DNA of 64,000 nt from contig JAIVEN010000008.1 of assembly GCA_026686845.1 (NCBI GenBank), positions 33,360,501 through 33,424,500 of the forward strand, in the 5' to 3' direction. Of the stretch, positions 1-10,473 are shown in pieces (positions within the stretch are counted from its first letter, which is position 1; each line of letters opens with the position of its first letter). The position numbers and the translations under genes were made by a program. The notes under the pieces are model-generated. The model was not told the origin of the DNA and made no database searches. It was given only the letters and a program-made list of their open reading frames with translations. Origin of the DNA: Adenanthera pavonina. Lineage: Eukaryota; Streptophyta; Magnoliopsida; Fabales; Fabaceae.

Positions 1-503
1 GAACAAAAAAGCAGAAACTTAAACACCGCAATTTCAGCAAAAGATGATAAGCACAGGTTATTGTACTTGCAAATGCTAATTTTTGGTGAAACTCATCTAC
101 CAAGAATCCAAAACAAACTGCTGACAAACTTCTAACATCATTAAGTGAGCTATGATTTAGAACAGTTGTGTACACAGCGACATATGTTTGTTATTCCGCA
201 TTAACTTATGACGTTGGCATTCAAATTGAATGAACATTTAACGTATAAGTGCAATGAAGTTGAAACAGTGAAGCATTCCTAAACTTTGATCACTTGTGTT
301 TACTGGTAAGATCCCTTGGCATGTCTGCCTAATTGGTATAAGTTTTGTTTATCAACGCAACCTTTTAATTCCATTCTCCTCATAGTTCATGCCTAGATTT
401 ACTTTTCATAGAAGAAAAAATGTGCATTGAAGATGTTAGTGACAATATAAACATTATGGTAGATGTACATTTTCTCTAGCATGCCATCTTTGCAATTTTG
501 CAG

Positions 504-835
504 AAGGATCGTGAGCGGGCATTGAAAATGACAACAAGGACAACATTGCTTGAGATTTGGAGGTATGGCTTTTCAATTGGTTATTGATCCAATCTTATAA
601 TTTACTCCTTTCAAAATGATTTTTTTTTCACATATTATGATTTTATCAGGACATAATGCTTTGGACTGACCTTAGCTCTCTGTTCTTTGGCTGAAACAGG
701 GATGGAGCATTCAGAGGTCTATTTACAGGTGTTGGCCCCCGTGTAGGTCGCGCTGGTCCTTCCGTAGGGATAGTTGTCTCCTTCTATGAAGTTGTCAAGT
801 ATGCTTTACGTCACAGACATCTCACTTCATCATAA
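504..835 (+). CDS. MTM1: Mitochondrial carrier protein, MTM1 type, C-terminal two exons (partial)
   Basis: These are the last two coding exons, 504-562 and 700-835, of a gene that begins outside the window. The first follows a cag acceptor in phase 0 and ends at a GT donor at 563. The second starts at 700 and ends at TAA 833-835. The joined peptide holds GLFTGVGPRVGRAGPSVG followed by IVVSFYEVVKYAL, which I recognise as the end of the third carrier repeat in the MTM1/SLC25A39 branch of inner-membrane carriers. Family knowledge: MTM1 proteins are linked to manganese delivery to mitochondrial superoxide dismutase and to iron/glutathione handling. Six membrane spans are expected, but only the last can be seen. 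Positions 1-503 look like intron. The 3' UTR probably runs to about 1240, where an AATAAT/AATAAA-like run occurs. Family is sure; the MTM1 subgroup is likely. Confidence 0.85.
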
Positions 836-1276
836 ACAACACATGCAGTTTATGAAGTTTGCTTAAATAATTGCTTATATTAGATACATTCAATCTCAAC
901 ACCAGAAACCAATGCTGTTTTGACATCGCAAGAAGTCAGAGCTTGTGAGGCAAAATGATTCCCCTTTGAACGCCTATGAGACCCTTTCTCTATACAAAAT
1001 GTGTACATTCCATCATTTTCATTTGCAAAATAATTGGAGAAGTATTACATATCATCGAGTCACTGTGGATGGTGTGATTATTGTGTGTGTGTTCCATTTG
1101 TCAGCTCAAGGGGCGAAAAATGTTAAAGCGGCCAAAAAAAAAAAGAAAGTGAAAAAAACAATGCCACTAGCCATGATTCCCTTCAATGTGAAGGAAGTTG
1201 TTTGCATTTTGAGAATATATTTTCATTATTGAGCAATAATAAACAATGCCACTAGGCTATGATTCATTCATGATTC

Positions 1277-1425
1277 TCTCCTCGTGTCGGAACGTTTAGG
1301 TGAAGACACCTAGGCCATTTAGGTGGAAAGAGAAAGAAACGGAGGTCTTGGTTGTGGGGCCCACCAACCTGTGTCTCTTTCTCTCTCCACCTGAAGGTTT
1401 GGGCACCTGAAGAGGAACTCTCCCC
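1277..1425. mobile_element. Hairpin-forming MITE, about 149 bp
   Basis: The two halves are imperfect inverted copies. TTTAGGTGGAAAGAGAAAGA on the left pairs with TCTTTCTCTCTCCACCTGAA on the right, around a GGGGCCC centre. Near-identical 9-mers, tcatgattc (1268-1276) and ttatgattc (1426-1434), flank it, as expected for a Mutator-type target duplication. It lies just past the 3' UTR of the carrier gene. The exact termini are less certain than the hairpin. Confidence 0.6.
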
Positions 1426-1803
1426 TTATGATTCACTGGTTTGATGTTTTTTAGTTTATAATAATAATAATAATAAGTAGGATGACTGCAAGATGAGAAG
1501 TGATGGAGATAGGAATAGCTTCGAAACTATGATCGATATTGCTATCCCTTTCAAAGATAAAAAGAGTGGAGTGATAATGAACTGAAAACGAATAAATTTA
1601 ATAATAAATTTACTGGTCAAAATAATAAGGATCTAACACATAAGCACAATGATCCTACCACCGGCACCTAAATAAAATGAATAAACAAAGACAATGGAAA
1701 GGGATATAAAATTCCAAATACAAGGAAATTAAAAAAAGAAAAAAAGAGTATCAAAATTCAAAAGCCACCCACTGTGTTGCTTCTCTGAAGTCCTACAGAG
1801 AGC

Positions 1804-2232
1804 CTAGTGGTGTGAAAAGGCATCAAGAGGGTGAATGAGGTATGTCAAAACCAGTGCCACAAACATCAGCACGTATGCAATCCCTTGGTCAATTGAAGTA
1901 CCTGAAAATAAAAGAAGCAATTCATCAGCATGACGCTAACAGAATATGTATCCCTATGAAAGAAGCATGAAGCTTAATAAAACTTCCAAAATTGAAACTC
2001 AATTTTGAATGTGTAATTGGAATCTCTCACAGGACAACGGCGGTATAAAAAAGCAAAAGCTTCCGTCATTTTTTGAACCTGCAACTATGAAATTAGGGTT
2101 CTTACCATCGCTGGAAGGGCCAGGAGCAGGAGCAGGCGGGAATGATTGGCCTTCAACGATGAAGGGCATAAAAATGGCGAAAACAAGAGCGTAGACCGCT
2201 AGGATTCCAACAGAGCTCACGGAAAACGCCAT
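1804..2232 (-). CDS. GPI-anchored arabinogalactan peptide (AGP16/20/22/41 type)
   Basis: Two exons on the minus strand: 2232-2106 (start ATG at 2232) and 1901-1804 (stop TAG at 1806-1804), joined in phase across a GTAAG donor and a TTTTCAG acceptor. The 74-residue product has an N-terminal signal peptide (about 1-28), a short Ala/Pro-rich mature part (about 29-43, with PPAPAPGPSSDG), and a hydrophobic C-terminal GPI signal. That signal starts TSIDQGIAYVL and ends LVLTYLIHPLDAFSHH, the hallmark of the plant AG-peptides. Proline is hydroxylated and O-glycosylated in this family, and the peptide is held on the outer face of the plasma membrane. Function is poorly known; roles in wall or signalling are proposed. 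A TATA box sits about 95 bp upstream of the ATG. Length is normal for the family. I cannot tell which numbered AGP it is. Confidence 0.93.
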
Positions 2233-2327
2233 GCTTTGAGAATCAAATCACAAAGAATACCACGAGAGAAGAATATGAATAAGATTGAAACCACCCCACT
2301 ATGCTAATTGTATGAGGCTGAAGCTTC

Positions 2328-2335
2328 TTTATATA
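2328..2335 (-). promoter_or_regulatory. TATA box of the arabinogalactan peptide gene
   Basis: TATATAAA on the minus strand, about 95 bp before the start codon. A transcription start near 2300 and a leader of roughly 70 nt would follow. Confidence 0.6.
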
Positions 2336-2339
2336 ACAA

Positions 2340-3578
2340 TGAAGGAAAGGGGAATGGCGGCCCAGTAAGGTGTGTGTAAGGCTGTAAATATGATGGTGTA
2401 TGTCTGTCTCTGTTTTGTCTTAGGTTGGAATGGGACCCACCTGGGCCGTTAGGTACATTTTTGTTGTTTTTGATGAATCAGCTTCGCTGTAATCTACTGT
2501 GCAAAAGATCATAGGATGCTTTTTTGGATTGTGGTGTGCCGTTTCACTAACTGCTATCCGTTATCTGAACGTTGGTGCTGTTTATCATTGTAGCACCAGG
2601 AATTCAAAATTGGTATGGTGAAGTAATTTTGAATTTGAAATTGCATTTTGAAGCTTTCAAAGATAATGTTTCGATGATCACAAAGTGAAAGGCATTTTTA
2701 TCAAGCCCAAAAAGATAATAATAATATGCATTATTATTATTATTATTAAAGCCGTGTAATATTTATTTTTAATAAAAAGTTGGGCCAGGAACCAATAGTG
2801 GATGAGTCCAAAAAAGGAAGTAAATGCTTCTTAAATAGGATTTTAATTTTGAATTTTGAGAATAAAAAAAATGCCACGAGCTTTACCTTCTTTTGGGCCG
2901 GACCCAACTCTAACATATATTTGTTGTTATACTAAAATATCAGATACTTCTTAAAAAATTGTTGGCCCAGTGCTCGCCAAGAAAGGTTGGATTTGGCTCA
3001 TTAATAAGACGAGACAAACCTAAATTTTGAGTCAAACAGCATTTTTTTTCCATGAGTAATAAATTTGGGTGTAATTTTCTTTTAAACCTTTGCCCCTGTA
3101 CTTTCTTTAAAAAACGTTGTCTCACTGTTTTTTTTTTTTATGAAGTGAACTTCTTGAAAATCCAGAAATGGGTGCCTAGGCCCACCTTTTGTGCCTTTTT
3201 CTTACAGGCCAACTATTCACAAATAAACTAGACGCTAAACCTGGATGTAATCTTTTAAATTTGATCCTATTATCATTATAGAATCATTCACTTATCACTT
3301 TTAAGCTGATGAACCTATTAATAGATATATATAACAAATTGTATATTTATTTTTGGTCAACAATTAGTTTACATGATTATGCCATAAAAGTGACTTCAAT
3401 TGATAAAGATATAACTTGTATCTCACAAAAATGTAAGATGGGTTCATGCAGAAACATAATTGTTAGAAGTGACTCTAGCATTGTTGTTTGTTGGCATGTT
3501 AATAGGCTTCCGTGAAACTGGAAACATAATGCAAGGTACTTGAAATTATCCTAGTGTATAGCAAGCCTGCAAAAGAGC
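2340..3578. other. Intergenic, no gene seen
   Basis: AT-rich sequence between the divergent arabinogalactan-peptide gene and a Stowaway element. It contains short (AAT)n/(ATT)n runs near 2715-2750 but no coding exon, RNA gene or clear repeat unit. Confidence 0.5.
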
Positions 3579-3580
3579 TA

Positions 3581-3842
3581 CTCCCTCCGTCACATATTAT
3601 AAGGTAATGAGAAGTTTCAAACATATTAAGAAATATTTATTACATTCTTAAACTTCTAAAAAAAATCTCAAAAGTTTCAGTTTTACTCTTATTAATTTCA
3701 CTCATTTTATTAAATATAATACAAGTTATAATATTAATAATATAATGAATAAAGGACAAAAATAGTAAATCATTTCATGTTGTCTTATATTATAGAACAA
3801 GAAAATTTCTTAATTTTGCCGTATAATATGAGATGGAGGGAG
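3581..3842. mobile_element. Stowaway-type MITE, 262 bp
   Basis: The left end CTCCCTCCGTCACATATTAT is matched by an inverted right end (ataatatgagatggagggag). TA dinucleotides flank it at 3579-3580 and 3843-3844. CTCCCTCCGT termini with a TA duplication are typical of plant Tc1/Mariner-type MITEs. It has no coding capacity. Confidence 0.85.
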
Positions 3843-4088
3843 TATAGATTATTAAGCTAGGGAATTGTGCAAATTAGCTAGCCAATGGAAGCTTGAAATT
3901 GGATCTGATGCCCATCTTAAGAAAATTGATTCTGATGCACATCTTTAGAAGTAAAAAAATGTTCATTAGGTGCACTTTTTATTTGAATCGTTGCTATGAA
4001 ATCTAGGTAATCCATTTTTTTAGAAAAATATTAATTCAAATGCAACAGAACAACCTTTTGGTTTAATGATCTTCTCCAAACCCCCCAT

Positions 4089-4398
4089 GAGAGCACATTT
4101 GGCCGTGAGTGATGAGCACCGTGCTCATCATGGCTCAGGACTGCCCAGATTTGATCTGGATGGTCCTGATTTATAGTTTATTATTTTAATTTTTTTATAT
4201 AATAATATTATTTTTTTTAGAAAATAAAAATTATAAAATTATATTTATTTTAAATTTTCTATTTAATAAAATAAAAATATATTAAAAATATAATAATTAA
4301 ATTTAATTAAATCAAAACCGTCTATATTCAATCTGGATGATTCTGAGGTATGATGAGCACTGTGCTCATCACACTTGATGAGCACCGAATGTGCTCTC
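4089..4398. mobile_element. Mutator-type MITE, 310 bp, with perfect 9-bp target duplication
   Basis: The inverted ends start GAGAGCACATTTGG and GAGAGCACATTCGG and stay similar for about 90 bp, with repeated GATGAGCAC/GTGCTCATC palindromes. The centre is almost pure A/T. The 9-bp flank accccccat is identical on both sides (4080-4088 and 4399-4407), which fits Mutator-type transposition. No open reading frame. Confidence 0.85.
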
Positions 4399-4821
4399 AC
4401 CCCCCATGGCTTTTCAGGCATGCTTGAAAGATCATTCAAGGTTAATGCCCCACAAATGAATGTGTACAACTTTTAAGTTTATGTTAAGGGAGATTACTCC
4501 TGAATAACTGTGAAGATACTTCTACTGTATTTGATAAAATAAAAAATTTTATAATTATAACTTTTTGTCCAAAATAAAAGCCTGGTCTTATAATTTTTAT
4601 TATTCTTTTTAATGTAATAAATATTTTTCTTAAGAACATAATTTTTTTAATAATTGAAAAAGTAATTTTAAGAAAAAAGGGGGAAAGTATCCTACAAACA
4701 TAGTTGGCCTAAAAAGAACTATAAACGTGTTTTGGCCCATACTTGGCCTCATACTCATATTTTCATATCGCTGGGGTAAAAGTAAGCTGAAGTCGGGGTG
4801 AATAGCAAGCAGAGGAAGAAG

Positions 4822-6087
4822 ATGATTCACAGAAAGTGGTCCCTCCTTACCGGACCGGTGGTTGTCATCGGTGGTATAGTCGGCGCCGTGGTTGTCGCTA
4901 ATCTCTTCATCGACGTAATTTCTTTCTTCTTTTTCCCACTTTTCAAATCCCTCAATTATTTTGTCCACCTCGAGTGTGGTTAATCCCCATTCTAGATTCG
5001 TACGGAAGAGTTGAGATTGATTGTTTATTGGGTTTGCATGTTGATGAATGATCTAATTTTGTTGCGTATTTTGCTTGTTTCATCTGATTGGATATCGTAT
5101 AATGCTTTTAGTTTCATCTTTTTACTGTCATAAATTATCTTATGATTCGTTTCTTGGCTTCTTTGACTCTTTAGGCCGTATGAGAAAGAATGAAATGGAA
5201 GTTAGGGTTTTTAATTGAAGCTAATTTTGCTTTATTTAACCCTAAAATGTGAATTTTTCCTTTCAGTGTGCTCTGGTGCGACATTTTTGTGAATTTTCAT
5301 GTTGCTTCTTTTGTATTAAAACTTATGGCTAGAATATCATAATCATTATTTAATTAAAAAGAAAAACGATGAACGATTTAGTATGAGATTGGTGATATAC
5401 TGGGTTGGTCAGTTGTATGAAAGCGTCTGTATCTGATTGATAGATGTGGTTGGTTTGACCACTGTGCTTCTGGTAATTGAAACTTTAGTAGCAGTGTTAA
5501 CTGAGCTAAGGCTTTTCTAGGTTAAAGACTGCTTTTGATCGTTAGACATCACCAGAAACAGGTAGATATGAAGATATATTTTGGCTTGTGTGTCTTGGTT
5601 CAAGCAAAGCATAAGGGTAGATGAATTGGACCTTGTTCTTTCTAGTCCGTCACTTAGACCTAGTTGTGCTTCACATTTGGAGGTTGGATTGATTGACCCA
5701 GCAAACCGATTGTAAGAAAATAAACAATCACCATTACAGTTTCCTTGATTTTGTTAAACTCAAAAAATTGAAAATAAACAGATTATAAATGTTAAAGTGG
5801 ATGAAATGCAGAAATGCTGAATAAATCAGAATGTTATACTAAGATGAAGTGACATGGTGCGTTGTAAATTTTGCTTTCTCTATTGAAAACTCTGTCCAAG
5901 TCTAATGTTTTGAAGTTCAGTTGCGCCTTTGGTATCTGCTTCCTAATGTACAAGTGGTTGTTGGTATAAAGCATGCCATATTATGATTTCCTTTGGTGAT
6001 TGTAATTGACTTGTTGTAATGAATTTGCAGAATCCATTCCTTAACCCAGAGAAAAGGAAGCCCGTTAATCAACCTACAACGAAGTAG
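4822..6087 (+). CDS. Small single-span membrane protein, 49 aa, function unknown
   Basis: Two exons: 4822-4914 (31 codons from ATG) and 6031-6087 (18 codons plus TAG), joined in phase 0 over a 1.1-kb intron with a GT donor at 4915 and a TTTGCAG acceptor at 6030. The ATG at 4822 is the first in frame; an in-frame TGA lies a few codons upstream. The product starts MIHRKWSLLTGP, has one Gly/Val/Ala-rich membrane span at about residues 7-29 (VVVIGGIVGAVVVANLF), then a short hydrophilic tail DNPFLNPEKRKPVNQPTTK. The start GPVVxIGGxVGA and the NPFLxPEKR tail look conserved and suggest a real plant micro-protein of an organelle or endomembrane. I do not recognise the family by name. A mitochondrial or ER accessory subunit is a guess. 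It converges on the TBL gene. Confidence 0.7.
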
Positions 6088-6089
6088 GA

Positions 6090-7160
6090 GAAGAGATGTT
6101 AAACGAAGTTTACAGTGGGGATCTCTTCTAATCTCTGTTTTGTGATCTTTCTGTACGCTGTTTTGCAAGACTTGTGCTATTTACTGAATAATTCTTAGAT
6201 TCTGAATGGAGTCTGGGGCTTGAATTCTAGTATATATGACTCTATTTGATGTTTTACTTGCGAAAGTTTATGATAACCAACTCTTCCTTTGAGAGAACCA
6301 GACTAATCTCCTTGGTACCGCATTGTTTCAAAATTTCCATTTTCTTTTGAATATACAGCTATTGTTTCATTTATCAAAGTTTGATAGAATCTAATAACAT
6401 CATATAATTCATATAGCCAACCTTACTTTATGGAATCAAATTTGTAGTATTTCACTTATCAAAGTTTGCCTTTGTTATTATGCTTACATAGACATAGACT
6501 CATATGTCATGGAAGTGGGTTGAGCGGTAACCCTGGCCCTCTTTCTTAATCTCAACTGGCCATTTTTTTTATTCTAGAGAGTAATGAAATATAATCAGAT
6601 GTGTCTGGGAAACATTAAAATTTTCATTCTGTTTTTGGCTTCTTTCAAAATTAAGAAATAAAAATATTATAATAAAAAGATGGGATTGCAAAATAAAAAA
6701 AGAGCAAACGGCCAGGATTGTTACAAACAGAGAATCTGACCACCTGAGGGGTGGCCCAGAATTGTGGTGGAAAGACTTTTCTTGTACAGGTATCTTGAAC
6801 TCAGCTTCAAAAATGAGATGTTGAAGAAAGATTTTACTAAGCATAAATGCACATTATAATCCTAGTAATTTTCTTCTGGTTCTGAGGTATATCATTAACA
6901 AATGAGTAGCATTTAATAAAATTACAAAAATTACAGGTTGAGAATTCAGTTTGCAAACAAGTCTAAAGTTATGAATGGTCTGCTAGCTCCAAAATGAACA
7001 GGCCTTTGGACAACCTTTTTTACAATTCCTCATGCGAACACAAACCTATCTGGTCAGATTTTGCTGCAAACTTCAGGGTTGCATGTACCATCACAGCAGA
7101 TTATCGAAGTTGTGCCTTTTATCATTCTCAGCCATCCAAATACATGCTTGGGCCTGAATA
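6090..7160. other. Intergenic between convergent genes
   Basis: This stretch holds the 3' UTR of the 49-aa protein gene and that of the TBL gene, which face each other. No other coding signal is seen. Confidence 0.5.
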
Positions 7161-10100
7161 TTATCTGCTATTAACAAGCATTTCCATTACCAGATCATTC
7201 CATGAGTCAATTGGTCCCGGCAAGCACCAATGCAAACAATCATTCTGAACTTTAGCGTTCTTATCCTTTGAAAATGGCTGGTATTGCCGGTATAGTCCGG
7301 GGTGTCCGTCCGGTCTCAGAAGTGAGAGAAAAGTTGTGTCCAGAAGTTTCAAAGTTGCACCATGGTTAAATCCTTGGGATGCGACCTTGTCAAATTCCTC
7401 CAGCTCAATATCACGCATAAGGGAATCTACATCAATAGGATCAATCTGACCCTCCTTAAAGGGCACTGTTCTATTGCAATATCCTCCACTAAACCATTCT
7501 CCATTCTCAAAGTGGTCGGGTGTGGTGGTTCTGAAGAAGACAACAACATTGTGGGCAGAGTTTGTGATGAAGTTCAAAACTAGTCTTAGCGCTTTCCGGT
7601 ATGCATAATCAAACCCTAGCTCTGTTAGATTCTTTCCTGGGCAGTAATGGCAGCCAGTGACCATGTCATTCTCATGGTATATGGCAGACTTGAGAAACCA
7701 TTTGCCACCGGCAATTACGACATAATCGAAATCCTTGTACTGGCTGGTCCATTTGTCGTCAAGGTTGTCTAGATACAGCTGTACTTCTGAAGAGGAAACT
7801 CCATTTATGTCCTCAAATATGGCTGATTTTACAAGGAAAGGGGTCCATATTACAGAGAGTGTGAAGTTGTGGGTGGGGAACTTCCATATCTTGGATCTGT
7901 ATTCCTCGTCATGGTAGACCTCAAGAGCTGGTTCCACCTGCAGAACATAATCAATGGATCAATGGAACTTGGGATCATGATCTCAATTTGTAGGACCATA
8001 TTAGCAGCTAACAGAAAAGAATACACGGTACTGCAAATAGAGAAGCCATGTTTGTATGTGGGGACAAATCTATTGACAACACCATAATATTAATGCAGAA
8101 CAATAAAAAACATGAGAAGAGCAATCACATCACAAGAATGAGCATTAGAACATAAGAACATATGCTAACCAAACAAAATGTAGGACAAAAAATAGGTATA
8201 GTGAATCATGAATATAATTATAAAATCTGATGGTTTTCCATTCATGGTGACCGTGAGTAAGTTCTTCATATTCCATAATTCACACTTATCATCACAAAAC
8301 TTTTTTTTTTTTTTTTTGGTATTACCAACTGATTTCTGAATCTCCCTTGAATCTCAACTAATATGGATCAAGCCAGATTAGATCACATAAGTGTAAAACT
8401 TTTCTAATGGCATTTTTTTCCTTTAAAAAAACTTGAAATTGAATCTTATTTAAGGGAACAAGTGCCGAATCACTCGAATCAATTGCCGTTGGTTACCATC
8501 ACAAAGCTAATCTTCAAGGACTGGTTAATAGACAGTCATAACTCCCAGGTCTTTCCATAATTATGGTAGGTAAACCTGCCTGGAAAAAGACATAATACCA
8601 TCTTTTAAAGCAGTGGACCAAGGACGGAGATGTTTGCTGTCCCCCACTGCAACAATTCAATGGCCAAAATTGATAGACAAATCAAATTAATCAGATACGT
8701 GCAGAACATATCTCAGATATGTTTATATGTCTATTTTTATATTTTTGCCACCAATTATATGTCTATTTATTGTTAACTCAATTTACTTATTTTTTGTGGA
8801 TCGAATCTATTTGATATATTTTAAAAAATCAACAAGCATTGCAACCAAAGGAAAATAGTGCAAATAAATTTCAATTTGAACAAATCTTACATAGTGATCA
8901 TGAATTGACAACCATGCTCCATGATCAGTGAATAAGAAAGAAGTTCTACACATAGAGCTTAAAATTAAGTAGTTCACCCTAGACTCTCAAGAACAGTTTC
9001 TTTATCACTTGTATTGGCTTTTATTGGATTGAAGAACACTAAAGAGAAGTCCAAATAAACATATTGCTACACAGATTTCTTCTAAACTCCAAAATGTTCA
9101 AAGATGCACATGAAAATATACATACAACAACAAACCCAGGACATCAGTTAGTAACAAACAATAATATCTACCCAAGTTCAAATATAAGATCAGTGGTTAC
9201 GTTAACACAACCTTTTACTAGCTAAACTATGCGCTCATTGGTATAAGAATAAAGATTTTGAGCCAAATCAAAAGGCAAAACATATCAAAGAGGTGAGTGT
9301 ACCTGTGAGAGTATGCAAAGTAGTGACTGGACATGATTACGAGAGATGGAATCACCAATGAAAGCCCATGATTTATCCCTCATTAGACGAAGAAATTTGA
9401 ATGGATTGAACTTGGGTAATTCACAGTCCCTTGGATTCCACCTCCAGTAAAGGTAGCCTGTGTCCGGCCGTCCATTTCTCATACAGTTTTGATGATCTTC
9501 AATCACATTGCAGCTCTCATTGGTGTACACAGGACCAGATGGGTCCGGTACCCAGTCACCCACAGAAAGATCACATTTCTCTGAAACTGCATATTTTTGA
9601 GAATATACTTTATGGATTTGCTATTATCCACATGCTTTAACCGTCTAAAATGCTTAAAATGAACCTAATAATAATCATATTTCCAATTGGTAAGTTAATG
9701 AAGTCACAAGTAAGATTACCTAAATGGAAAGCGGGAATTAGAAATATTTATGTGATTGCTGATTTGATACTAATTTGAAGATCTGAGGCAAAAGTTTATC
9801 CCCAAAAAAATAAAAAAAGATCTGAGAGAAAAGAAAGCCATTTCCCAACATCTAAAAACTGGAAAATTCTGAAGCATCAGAACTTAAAAGACAAAGCTGT
9901 ATCCTGTCTGATTAATAAAACTATATCTTGGTATATTTTGGCACATTCCATAATTTCCAGCATTTGAAACTCAAGAAGAATGGGCACTAACAGACTCTGC
10001 AACACAACAGAATATGCAGTGTCTTGGTGTTTCAGACACATAATAGATAGAATATGATTTGGTTTTTGAAGTGTGAATGTTTTCGTGAACAGTAAAAAAA

Positions 10101-10473
10101 TCATGGAGGTATGTTGAAATGAAATAACAGGGGTTATGTTCCACTTGATGCCTGTCTTGCCTCCAGAATCAAGATGAACCAGATACTGAAAAACCCAGAA
10201 AATTTTCTTACCTTTCTGGGACGGTTGGCTCTGGTTTCCCGGAAAATCAACAGAATCAAGAACTTGAGGAGGAGGAGAAAAAGCGGGAGAGTCTGCTTTG
10301 TCGTTTCTGGGAGCAGGAGGAGTCTCTACCACAAACAATGAGCTGAAGGAATGAGAGAATAGAAGGCGAAGAGCAAGACCCACCAAGAAAAATGAGAATA
10401 AGCACTTGAGAAAGGATTGGTTTTTGTGTTTCTGAAGGAAGTAAGGGTTCATAGACCTCATTTCCTTCATCAT
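7161..10473 (-). CDS. Trichome birefringence-like (TBL) polysaccharide O-acetyltransferase
   Basis: Three exons on the minus strand: 10473-10212, 9586-9303 and 7937-7161, with GT-AG introns of 625 and 1365 bp and consistent phase, giving 440 residues, the usual TBL size. Residues about 20-45 form a signal-anchor span, followed by a short Pro/Ser stem, as in type II Golgi proteins. The TBL domain begins with CDLSVGDWVPDPSGPVYTN. The catalytic GDS is at 165-167 (WAFIGDSISRN) and the DCLHWCLPGPIDSWN block supplies Asp415 and His418, completing the Ser-His-Asp set of this GDSL-like esterase fold. Members move acetyl groups onto xylan, mannan, xyloglucan or pectin in the Golgi. The exon-3 start (VEPALEVYHDEEY) and the overall match suggest the TBL19-27 clade, perhaps the mannan-acting TBL23-26 group; the substrate cannot be fixed by eye. 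Two nearby ATGs open the frame, and the first was taken. Confidence 0.93.
9778..9826 (+). mobile_element. Tail-only micro-insertion in TBL intron 1
   Basis: Direct repeats aagatctgag (9778-9787 and 9817-9826) flank 29 nt that end in AAAAAAATAAAAA after GTTTATCCCC. One of a set of tail-only insertions in this window. Confidence 0.55.

Noticed and set aside
945..1232. 95-codon frame on the + strand downstream of the carrier exons
   Set aside because: It lies in the 3' UTR of the carrier gene, has a poly-lysine stretch from an A-run and no protein-like features.
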